This document shows, piece after piece, positions 8,794 to 15,920 of a stretch of 52,168 nucleotides of DNA. Below the pieces are notes generated by a model, which saw only the letters and a list, made by a program, of their open reading frames with translations, did not search any database and was not told where the DNA came from. Position numbers and translations under genes: made by a program. The stretch covers positions 1 through 52,168 of the forward strand of contig JAEYPA010000110.1 in the NCBI GenBank assembly GCA_023411225.1. Direction: 5' to 3'. The DNA is from Bacillota bacterium (GTDB lineage Bacteria > Bacillota > Clostridia > Lachnospirales > Lachnospiraceae). Numbering within the stretch: position 1 is the stretch's first letter; the number at the start of each line of letters is the position of its first letter.

Positions 8794-8888
8794 GGTTATA
8801 ATGTCAAGATAGACAGTATAATGTTATAGTGTAGTCTTTACATATGGAATTTTCGACATAATATTGCCATTGTCTTTCTATAATGTTA

Positions 8889-8936
8889 TAATTCTAATAA
8901 ATCAGTTAAATAATCTGATTAAACTAGAATTATATT
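8889..8936 (+). repeat. AT-rich inverted repeat before the HPr-like gene
   Basis: ATAATTCTA at about 8889-8897 is mirrored by TAGAATTAT at about 8925-8933, with inner complementary TCAG...CTGA arms. It lies between fbp and the gene at 8949, immediately before its AGGAGGT site. It could be a weak fbp terminator or a leader structure; there is no T-tract. Confidence 0.35.
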
Positions 8937-8948
8937 AGGAGGTATAGC

Positions 8949-9185
8949 ATGAAACTAGCGAATATTAATAATCCAACTGAATTTATGAATGTAGTCGATA
9001 GCTGTAAGGGTAAAGTGGAGCTGATTACAAACGAAGGTGACCGTTTAAATCTAAAATCCAAACTATGTCAGTATGTGTCTTTAGCAACAATCTTTGCTGC
9101 TTCTACAAAGATCCCTGAAATTGAGATTGTAGCATATGAAGCAGAAGATACAAAGAAAATTCTAGAGTATATTATGAGAGGATAA
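8949..9185 (+). CDS. HPr-like domain protein lacking the active histidine
   Basis: This 78-residue protein matches the length and pattern of the HPr fold: an N-terminal helix, strand VELITNEGDRLNLKSK at the position of the LVSGKYVVDAKS segment of HPr-like proteins, a helix LATIFAAS and a C-terminal strand/helix. The His15 motif of true HPr (GIHARPA) is absent, as there is no histidine in the chain, so it cannot be a classic phosphocarrier. Start is supported by TAGGAGGT 7 bases upstream. It is followed by a strong terminator and appears monocistronic. A regulatory or degenerate PTS-related role is possible; family assignment is moderate. Confidence 0.6.
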   Translation: MKLANINNPTEFMNVVDSCKGKVELITNEGDRLNLKSKLCQYVSLATIFAASTKIPEIEIVAYEAEDTKKILEYIMRG

Positions 9186-9205
9186 CTCTCAACAATGTTA
9201 CATAT

Positions 9206-9240
9206 AAAGGTTTCCCGAAAAAGGGAAACCTTTTATATTT
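9206..9240 (+). terminator. terminator after the HPr-like gene
   Basis: An 11-bp perfect stem (AAAGGTTTCCC with GGGAAACCTTT, 6-nt A-rich loop) is followed by a T-rich run. It ends at the stop codon of the convergent hydrolase gene. Confidence 0.9.
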
Positions 9241-10054
9241 ATTGAAAATATGCATCCAACCAGCCTTTTACAATTCCGGTGAAAATCTCAGGTTGCTCAA
9301 TCTGAACATTGTGTCCACCACCAGCAATGGCTACATAGGTACCATTAGTATATTGCTTTGTCAGCTCAAATTGATCTATAAAACCAACTGCTGTATCCTG
9401 CTTTCCGGTAATTATCAAAGCTGGACCATTGTAAGGCTTAGGCAGATCATCAACGTCATATTGGAACGCCCCGTCTAATACCTTATTGAGAAAATGTGTA
9501 TCTTGTAGAAGAATTCCACTATGAACCTGATCTTTGTAACGTTCCCATACTTCCTTAGTCAAACAAACATTCAGACAAGTAAAGCTATCATAGTCTTCTT
9601 TACTTAAAGTTGAGAGAAAATCATTATCTTGTTTCATTACCTGAAGTGGGACAATGGATCCTTTACGGTTTCCTAGAAAGATTGCAGGACAAAGTAGAAA
9701 AAGACCCTTAATCATAGACATTCTCTCTTTTAATATGCCGAGGGAAAGATATCCGCCATAGGACTCGCCCATTAGAATAAAGGATTGCCCAGGAATGATA
9801 TCATCCAGTAAAGTAAATATAACTCTTAATAAGTCATGGGAGTCATGAATATCTGCTCCTGGTAACGACCTACCCATACCGGGAAGATCTATGTAAATAC
9901 GTTGAAACTTGCCAGTTGTCAATTCAAACACCGGTTCCAGACATCCTGACATAAGTCGGTGGTCCACACTCCATCCATGAAGGATTACTGTAGGAATACC
10001 ATTACCTAAAACTTCATAATATAACTTGGTACCATTAATTTCTTTATAACTCAT
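9239..10054 (-). CDS. alpha/beta hydrolase
   Basis: This 271-residue single-domain alpha/beta hydrolase has an HGW oxyanion-hole motif (residues 26-28), nucleophile elbow GESYG (Ser98), acidic residue Asp220 in ITGKQD and catalytic His248 in AGGGHN. The fold covers the whole protein with no signal peptide, so it is cytoplasmic. Substrate is unknown; relatives include esterases, haloperoxidase-like and C-C hydrolases. It is convergent with the gene before it, which ends in the shared intergenic terminator, and diverges from the deacetylase gene at 10218. An AGGAG-like site precedes the start. Confidence 0.88.
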   Translation of the reverse strand: MSYKEINGTKLYYEVLGNGIPTVILHGWSVDHRLMSGCLEPVFELTTGKFQRIYIDLPGMGRSLPGADIHDSHDLLRVIFTLLDDIIPGQSFILMGESYGGYLSLGILKERMSMIKGLFLLCPAIFLGNRKGSIVPLQVMKQDNDFLSTLSKEDYDSFTCLNVCLTKEVWERYKDQVHSGILLQDTHFLNKVLDGAFQYDVDDLPKPYNGPALIITGKQDTAVGFIDQFELTKQYTNGTYVAIAGGGHNVQIEQPEIFTGIVKGWLDAYFQ

Positions 10055-10217
10055 AACTCATGGGACTCCTTTCTACTTATCCAATAATCAATTTAATTCG
10101 AACATACATTCGATATGTTTTATATTATCAAAGCGTGATACCTGTGTCAACCATTTATTTCTTTTTATTGTCAAATTAAAGTGTTAGAATGTAGATATAA
10201 ATCGAAAGGGGGATATT

Positions 10218-11222
10218 ATGAAGGAACGATTAGAAAAGTATTTAACATACATAGATGCCAAAATTAATGAATTAAGAGATACCACTGCAGATTTATCTTG
10301 GGTGGAGGCAAATGAGGTTTCAGTCTCTATAGAAAATGAGAAGAAAGATTTACTGATTCAGATTGCATTTTTTCAACATGAACGATTTATACATCTGCTA
10401 GTTACTGTTTTATTTGCCTTAATGAGCATAATGACTTTTATGGTAGTGATGCTTGCATTTACCATCCAATCACTTCTTCTGTTATTGTTATTGGTAGTTC
10501 TTTTGATTCCTTATATCAGACATTACTACATCTTAGAAAATGGAACTCAGAAGCTTTATAAATTTTATGATTCCTTACAGAGTATAGCTATTACTAAGCA
10601 GAAAGTAGTAGCATTTACCTTTGATGATGGACCTGTTGAGTATTCTAAGGAATCCAGTGCTATGAGTATTTTACATACTCTTAATCAATATGGTCAACAT
10701 GCAACCTTTTTCTATTTGGGTCGAAATATAAACGAACAGAGCAAGCAGGAAATAGAATTTGCAAAAAGTATTGGTTGTGAAATTGGGAATCATGGATATT
10801 CTCATTGTCGGTTAACGGATTTGAAAGAAGAGGATATTAGAGAAGAGCTTAAAAAAACAGATAGATTACTCTCGGATATAATAAATAAGTTTGTCATCCT
10901 CACTAGATTACCTTATTTGGCGTATAATGAACAGGTGTTACAGGCAATAGATAGACCATTAATATCCTGTAGTATTGATACTAGAGATTGGGACCAAGCC
11001 TCCACGGAAGAAATTATCGAGGCTGTATTATCTGCTGAAGCTAAGGGGGATCTTAATGGGGCGATCATACTTATGCATGAAACATATTATACAACAGCCA
11101 GTGCGGTACAGTATCTGGTACCCACCTTAATAAAAAAAGGGTATCAGATTGTGTCTGTATCGGAAATGGCTTCCATAAAGAATATAACATTAAAAGCGCA
11201 TCATGTGTATGTAAGACTGTAA
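10218..11222 (+). CDS. membrane-anchored polysaccharide deacetylase (CE4/NodB)
   Basis: This 334-residue protein has an N-terminal helical region (1-60), two membrane helices (about 60-100) and a NodB homology domain (about 130-320). CE4 motifs are present: TFDDGP (about 134-139; catalytic base and metal Asp), NHGYSH (about 191-196; metal His pair), the Arg-Pro motif in TRLPYLAYN, SIDTRDWD, and the terminal LMHE with catalytic His. It probably removes N-acetyl groups from peptidoglycan or another cell-envelope glycan at the outer face, a modification that commonly gives lysozyme resistance. The hydrophobic pair places the domain on the membrane. GAAAGGGGGA precedes the ATG. It converges on the AraC gene. 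Confidence 0.88.
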   Translation: MKERLEKYLTYIDAKINELRDTTADLSWVEANEVSVSIENEKKDLLIQIAFFQHERFIHLLVTVLFALMSIMTFMVVMLAFTIQSLLLLLLLVVLLIPYIRHYYILENGTQKLYKFYDSLQSIAITKQKVVAFTFDDGPVEYSKESSAMSILHTLNQYGQHATFFYLGRNINEQSKQEIEFAKSIGCEIGNHGYSHCRLTDLKEEDIREELKKTDRLLSDIINKFVILTRLPYLAYNEQVLQAIDRPLISCSIDTRDWDQASTEEIIEAVLSAEAKGDLNGAIILMHETYYTTASAVQYLVPTLIKKGYQIVSVSEMASIKNITLKAHHVYVRL

Positions 11223-11227
11223 TAAGC

Positions 11228-12112
11228 CTAATTCCTATGGCTATTACGATACTCGGTAGGAGTTTTTCCTATTTTTCTATGAAATAACTCTGTATAGTAG
11301 CTGGATCCATTGAATCCACACTCGAAGGCAATATCAGTAATAGATAGATTGGTATAGGTTAAGCTTTCAATACTTCGTTCTATTCGATAGTCTGTTAGAT
11401 ATAGGATAGGGGTAGTATGTAGCAGGGACTGGAAAATCTCACAGCAAGTACTGCGACAAACATTGCCAGAATTTGCTATGTCGTTTAAAGAAAGCTTACG
11501 TTTATAATTGGCTTGAATATAACCAATCATTTTATGTAATGTAACAGATTGGCGATTTTGAGATACATCCATAATCGTTGCATTATTACGATTTAAATAT
11601 AAGGTCATTAACATCATATGTGCCATTCCCATAACTTTAAGCTCAAAGCCATCTCTTTCTTTCGTAAATTCCTGATAGATCTCGTTCATATAAGAAAGGA
11701 TTGTTCCTTGCCAGGAGATAGCTGGGGAAAGTAAAATCATAGGATGTTCTATATCTTTACAGATAGGATTCAGATAGGTTCTCTGAATTCGTTTGGCAGG
11801 ACAGAACATGTCTGGTGGAATAAGAATGCACATATATTTGTTATCTGCTCCGTTTATTGAATATATACTGTGGAGCTGGGTGGAATTGATAAACATTCCC
11901 TGGCCTTCAGTTAGCCGATATTTTTGGCCATTGACGTCATAGCCAATATCCCCTTCTACAGCTATAACAAATTCAAAGTCATTATGCCAATGGCTTGCAG
12001 ACTTCATTCCAGGGTAAAAGGACAAATTTCCCTGACATGCTAGCATGGGAAAGTCTGGAAAGTTGTAGTAGACATTTTCTGATTTATCTTTGTTTATATT
12101 TAGACCACCCAT
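11228..12112 (-). CDS. AraC-family regulator with N-terminal cupin domain
   Basis: This 294-residue protein has a cupin-type sensor domain (about 10-150; MKSASHWHNDFEFVIAVEG) and a C-terminal double helix-turn-helix (about 190-290) ending in CGFNGSSYYTELFHRKIGKTPTEYR, the AraC/XylS signature. The His-rich cupin suggests binding of a sugar or metal-linked ligand. The start is preceded on the minus strand by GGAGGTGAC. It ends 6 bp from the deacetylase gene, convergently. Its target is not evident; the region upstream of it is non-coding. Confidence 0.9.
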   Translation of the reverse strand: MGGLNINKDKSENVYYNFPDFPMLACQGNLSFYPGMKSASHWHNDFEFVIAVEGDIGYDVNGQKYRLTEGQGMFINSTQLHSIYSINGADNKYMCILIPPDMFCPAKRIQRTYLNPICKDIEHPMILLSPAISWQGTILSYMNEIYQEFTKERDGFELKVMGMAHMMLMTLYLNRNNATIMDVSQNRQSVTLHKMIGYIQANYKRKLSLNDIANSGNVCRSTCCEIFQSLLHTTPILYLTDYRIERSIESLTYTNLSITDIAFECGFNGSSYYTELFHRKIGKTPTEYRNSHRN

Positions 12113-12517
12113 ATGTCACCTCCTATTGTGTAATTCCACTGTTTTAATGTACGATTGTTATAAAAGTAAACTATCATTTTAATAGATTATGAGAAACTAA
12201 TATAATATTATTATAGTATACGAATAAGAATTTTGCACGAACAAAATGAGAAAAGGAGTAATAATTATGAATTAAAAGTAAAATAAATGGTAGAATTAGG
12301 AGATGCGAGACTAGATAATGATAGTAAGGAGTAATATACTACTTAATTAGGATTTATTGTAGATATTAAACTACCACGGATAGTTACTATGAATCTGTCA
12401 TATTAAATCCTGAAGATAATATGTTGGAATGGACTATATAAGTGATATCATGAAGAATTGAACTACACACCCCAACATGTTACAATAGAAAAATCAAAAG
12501 AAGCCGGGGGTATCAAT
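12113..12517. other. gene-poor region with possible coding remnant
   Basis: This 405-bp gap holds the divergent control region of the AraC and LysR genes. It contains an AAAAGGAG site followed by ATG-AAT-TAA (a three-codon frame near 12267), a short readable stretch MVELGDARLDNDSKE (about 12288-12332) and, in another frame, SYYESVILNPEDNMLEWTI ending near 12440. These look like scraps of a decayed gene but no family is recognised. No clear terminator is visible. Confidence 0.3.
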
Positions 12518-13426
12518 ATGACTTTGCAACAAATTAAATGTGCTGTGACCATAGCGGACTGTAACTCCATGAACAAAGCTGCGCAACAGCTATATGTGTC
12601 TCAACCAAGTCTGTCTGGTACTATAAAGGATTTAGAGGAAGAGATTGGAATTACTATCTTTATACGTTCCAATCGTGGAATTACTGTAACGCCTGAAGGT
12701 AATGAATTCTTAGGGTATGCAAGACAGGTCATGGATCAATATCAGTTATTAGATCAGCGTTATATTGAGAAAAAAACAGTAAAAAAGAAATTCTCTGTCT
12801 CGATGCAGCATTATACCTTTGCAGTAAAGGCATTTGTGGAATTGGTGAAGCAATTTGGAATGGATGAATATGAGTTTGCCGTTTATGAGACAAAAACCTT
12901 TGAGGTATTGGAGAATGTAAGAAACTTTAAAAGTGAGGTTGGGGTTATTTATATCAATAGCTTCAATGAGAAAATTCTTAATAAACTATTCCATGAGATG
13001 AATTTGGAGTTTACATATCTTTTTGACTGTAACACATATGTGTATCTATGGAAAGGGAATCCTCTATCGAAGAAGAATAAATTAACTTTGGCAGATTTGG
13101 AGGAATACCCATGTCTAACTTTTGATCAAGGAGAAAATAACTCGTTTTATCTGGCGGAAGAAGTACTTAGTACCTATGATTATAAACGTAGTATTAAGGC
13201 AAGTGACCGTGCTACTTTCTTAAATCTTATGGTGGGATTAAATGGATATACTCTATGTTCAGGAATCATCTGTGAGGAGTTAAATGGCAGTGAATATGTG
13301 GCGATTCCACTTGATGTGGAGGAGAATATGAGTATTGGTTATGTTAAACGAAAGAATACAACCTTAAGTCAGATGGGGCAGTTATATCATACAGAATTGT
13401 TAAAGTATAAGGATAAAGTGCTTTAA
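12518..13426 (+). CDS. LysR-family transcriptional regulator
   Basis: This 302-residue regulator has an N-terminal winged helix-turn-helix (about 1-60) with the LysR signature CNSMNKAAQQLYVSQPSLSG and a C-terminal periplasmic-binding-protein-like effector domain (about 90-295). ATG 12518 is chosen because the conserved N-terminus MTLQQIKCAVTIAD starts there and a GGGGG stretch lies just upstream; the upstream in-frame ATG at 12458 adds an unlikely extension. The MATE exporter gene 140 bp downstream on the same strand is the likely target or co-transcribed partner; the effector is unknown. Confidence 0.9.
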   Translation: MTLQQIKCAVTIADCNSMNKAAQQLYVSQPSLSGTIKDLEEEIGITIFIRSNRGITVTPEGNEFLGYARQVMDQYQLLDQRYIEKKTVKKKFSVSMQHYTFAVKAFVELVKQFGMDEYEFAVYETKTFEVLENVRNFKSEVGVIYINSFNEKILNKLFHEMNLEFTYLFDCNTYVYLWKGNPLSKKNKLTLADLEEYPCLTFDQGENNSFYLAEEVLSTYDYKRSIKASDRATFLNLMVGLNGYTLCSGIICEELNGSEYVAIPLDVEENMSIGYVKRKNTTLSQMGQLYHTELLKYKDKVL

Positions 13427-13565
13427 AATATGAGGCATAGGAAGTACAGACTGAGAAAGCAAAAAAAGCTAGAGTAAGAAAAGGATATGCTGGAAGCGGT
13501 TCAATAGAATGATTTTGACGTGGAAGGAAATGATACTCCATAAATAACAGAAATGAGGGACACAT

Positions 13566-14933
13566 ATGTATAGTCAAAAAGAGGAGAAAAAAGAGTTTTA
13601 TCGTAATCTTAGGAAGTTAGTAATACCGATTGCCAGTCAGAATTTTCTATATGCTTGTGTTGGTGGGGCAGATGCAATTATGCTAGGTTTTCAGGATCAA
13701 ACTTCCCTATCAGCAGTTTCACTTGCTACCCAGGTAAGCTTTGTATTAGCCCTGTTTCTAGCGGCTTTGACGAATGGAACGACAATTCTTGCTGCTCAGT
13801 ATTGGGGCAAGCGTGATACTAAGGCAGTGGAAAAGGTGTTGGCTATTGCCACGAGGTATTCTATTATAGTGAGTGTGATATTTACTATAGCTGGGTTTAG
13901 TTGCCCCCAGCTAATCATGAGAATTTTTACCTCTGATTCTGACTTGATTAGGGTTGGAGCTGAGTATATAAAGGTTGTTTCACTTTCCTATCTGCTAATA
14001 GGATTTGGCCAGATTTATCTATGCATTATGAAGAACTGTGACAGAGCAATTATGAGTACAGTAATCAGTGCATTGGGTGTAGTCTTAAATGTTATCTTGA
14101 ATGCAATTTTAATCTTTGGTTTACTGGGATTTCCAAAGCTTGGTGTTGCAGGTGCAGCCTTGGCTACAGATATTTCCATAGGTGTTCAGGTATTATGTAT
14201 TGTAGTTGTATTAATTCGAAAAAGTTGTATTGCATTGAGAGTTCGTTATGTATTTAGCCGTCTTGGTATTCTTCATAAAGACTTTATCAAATTTACTTTA
14301 CCAGTGTTAGGCAATCAATTGGCATGGGGTGGTGGTATCACCATGTATTCCGTAATAATGGGTCACCTAGGAAGTGATGCAACTGCTGCTAATTCTGTTG
14401 CAACCATCGGAAGGAACATATGTGTAAGCCTTTGTTGGGGAATTGGTTCTGGTAGTGGAATTTTAATAGGTAATAAGTTAGGCCGCAACGATCTTGAGGG
14501 CGCAAAGCGAGATGGAGGTAGGCTGTGTAGAATTGCATTGTTGACAGGAGTGGCTTCAGGGCTTATCCTATTAGCAGTAACACCTCTTATTACTAATATT
14601 ATTAATCTTAGTGATATGGCAAATGGATATTTAAAATGGATGTTAGTCATCAATTCTTACTATATAATTGGTAATTCCATTAATTCAACAGTAATTGCAG
14701 GCATCTTTTATGCCGGTGGAGATTCACGTTTTGGACTCATATGTGACTCCATCAATATGTGGCTAATCATCTTACCATGTGCATTCTTGGCTGCATTTGT
14801 CTTTGAGGTGCCAGTGCTTGCTGTTTCAGTTATACTTAGTATGGATGAATTTACTAAGTTACCGATTGTATATAAACATTACATGAAATACAAATGGATA
14901 AAGAATCTTACTAGAAAACAAGAAGCGGTATGA
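13566..14933 (+). CDS. MATE-family multidrug/organic cation exporter
   Basis: This 455-residue polytopic protein has about 12 membrane helices in two MatE repeats. The first repeat starts RKLVIPIASQNFLYACVGG and carries the family-typical AALTNGTTILAAQYWG; the second contains GSGSGILIGNKLGRN. MATE proteins export cationic drugs or metabolites using Na+ or H+ gradients. It follows the LysR gene and precedes the Crp/Fnr gene by 20 bp. The ORF ends in a KQEAV tail with no terminator before the next gene, so the two are probably co-transcribed. Substrate unknown. Confidence 0.92.
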   Translation: MYSQKEEKKEFYRNLRKLVIPIASQNFLYACVGGADAIMLGFQDQTSLSAVSLATQVSFVLALFLAALTNGTTILAAQYWGKRDTKAVEKVLAIATRYSIIVSVIFTIAGFSCPQLIMRIFTSDSDLIRVGAEYIKVVSLSYLLIGFGQIYLCIMKNCDRAIMSTVISALGVVLNVILNAILIFGLLGFPKLGVAGAALATDISIGVQVLCIVVVLIRKSCIALRVRYVFSRLGILHKDFIKFTLPVLGNQLAWGGGITMYSVIMGHLGSDATAANSVATIGRNICVSLCWGIGSGSGILIGNKLGRNDLEGAKRDGGRLCRIALLTGVASGLILLAVTPLITNIINLSDMANGYLKWMLVINSYYIIGNSINSTVIAGIFYAGGDSRFGLICDSINMWLIILPCAFLAAFVFEVPVLAVSVILSMDEFTKLPIVYKHYMKYKWIKNLTRKQEAV

Positions 14934-14953
14934 TAATAAGAAGGAGATAGCCT

Positions 14954-15622
14954 ATGGAAATGTATTTCTCAGATATGTTACCATTTTATAACAAACTTCC
15001 ATCATTGTGGAAGAAACGTTTATTAGCTGGGTCCGAGCTGACCCATTTTCAAAAAGGAACCTTGTTACATGCAGGAGAAGAGCAATGCTCCGGTCTCTTC
15101 GTATTAATAAGTGGGCGAATAAAGGTCTATATGGTAACTGAAGCTGGAAAGGAAATCACTTTGTTTCGTTTAATGGATAGGGATGTGTGTATCTTTTCGG
15201 CCTCCTGTTTAATGAAAAACATTACCTTTGATGTGCATATTCTTGCGGAGACAGAATTGGAAGCTATAAGGATTCCGGCGAAACTATATGATCAGATGGA
15301 GAAAGAAGAAGTGTCAGTGGCTAATTTCACTAATGACTTGATTAGTTCCAGAATGTCTGATGTTATGTGGGTATTGGAACAGATTGTCTTTATGAGCTTT
15401 GATAAGCGTCTGGCGTTGTTTTTACTGGAGCAGGTTCAACTGGAGGAATCCGATCAGCTTAGTATGACTCAGGAGCAGATAGCAGCAAATCTTGGGAGTG
15501 CCAGAGAGGTAGTTTCCAGAATGCTTAAGTATTTTGCAAAAGAGGGAATCCTTGAAGTAGTTCGAGGAGGAGTTCGTCTTTTATCGATGGAGAAATTGAT
15601 TCAGGTAACTGAAAAGGAATAG
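14954..15622 (+). CDS. Crp/Fnr-family transcriptional regulator
   Basis: This 222-residue regulator has an N-terminal cyclic-nucleotide-binding-like beta barrel (about 20-130; LFVLISGRIKVYMVTEAGKE) and a C-terminal Crp-type helix-turn-helix (about 160-215; LSMTQEQIAANLGSAREVVS). The Fnr cysteine cluster that binds 4Fe-4S is absent; only scattered cysteines occur (in EEQCSG, DVCIFSASC), so the signal is unknown. A GGAGATAG site precedes the ATG. Because the next operon (CoA-disulfide reductase fusion plus thioredoxin) has a palindrome at the class II activator position, this protein may sense redox or sulfur state; that link is inference. Confidence 0.88.
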   Translation: MEMYFSDMLPFYNKLPSLWKKRLLAGSELTHFQKGTLLHAGEEQCSGLFVLISGRIKVYMVTEAGKEITLFRLMDRDVCIFSASCLMKNITFDVHILAETELEAIRIPAKLYDQMEKEEVSVANFTNDLISSRMSDVMWVLEQIVFMSFDKRLALFLLEQVQLEESDQLSMTQEQIAANLGSAREVVSRMLKYFAKEGILEVVRGGVRLLSMEKLIQVTEKE

Positions 15623-15650
15623 AAACTCTTTAGTTAAGGATTTACCTATC

Positions 15651-15710
15651 AGATAGAAAAGAAGGATAATAGACATAGTAACCTATGTTGTTATCCTTCT
15701 TTTTCTATCT
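15651..15710 (+). terminator. terminator after the Crp/Fnr gene
   Basis: A long stem (AGATAGAAAAGAAGGATAA at 15651-15669 with its near-perfect complement at 15691-15710) contains an inner ACATAG/CTATGT pair. The right arm carries a TTTTT run. It is nearly symmetrical and could act in both directions. Confidence 0.85.
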
Positions 15711-15734
15711 TAGCTATTAATAGATATTCTCACT

Positions 15735-15779
15735 CTATCATCCGCTTCAACATGATGTGCGATGGATGAGATGATAGTT
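15735..15779. repeat. inverted repeat upstream of the sulfur operon
   Basis: CTATCATC near 15735 is mirrored by GATGATAG near 15771-15778, with an inner CGC/GCG pair. It sits about 140 bp before the sulfur-operon start, between the terminator and the predicted promoter. It could be an operator or a transcript-end structure; unassigned. Confidence 0.35.
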
Positions 15780-15841
15780 CTTAATTGAAAAACCGTCATA
15801 ATTCTGCCATAACGACTATAATTTATCGTGTAGATTTCTTG

Positions 15842-15890
15842 TGTGACTAAGTTACAGAAACACTTTAATCTTCTGCATATAATACATGTA
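15842..15890 (+). promoter_or_regulatory. promoter with Crp/Fnr-like palindrome at about -41
   Basis: TGTGACTAAGTTACA (15842-15856) is a 15-bp palindrome with one mismatched pair. A perfect TATAAT is at 15878-15883, predicting a start near 15890, so the palindrome centre (15849) falls at about -41. No -35 hexamer is visible at the usual distance. That is the layout of class II Crp/Fnr-activated promoters. The Crp/Fnr-family gene at 14954 is the obvious candidate regulator. Confidence 0.6.
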
Positions 15891-15920
15891 AAGATAGAAA
15901 AAAGAAGGAGTGAAGGAACA

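Noticed and set aside
15843..15920. Longer N-terminus for the CoA-disulfide reductase fusion
   Set aside because: The upstream ATG lies inside the promoter palindrome and before the -10 box; GTG 15921 has an AAGGAG site and begins the conserved domain.
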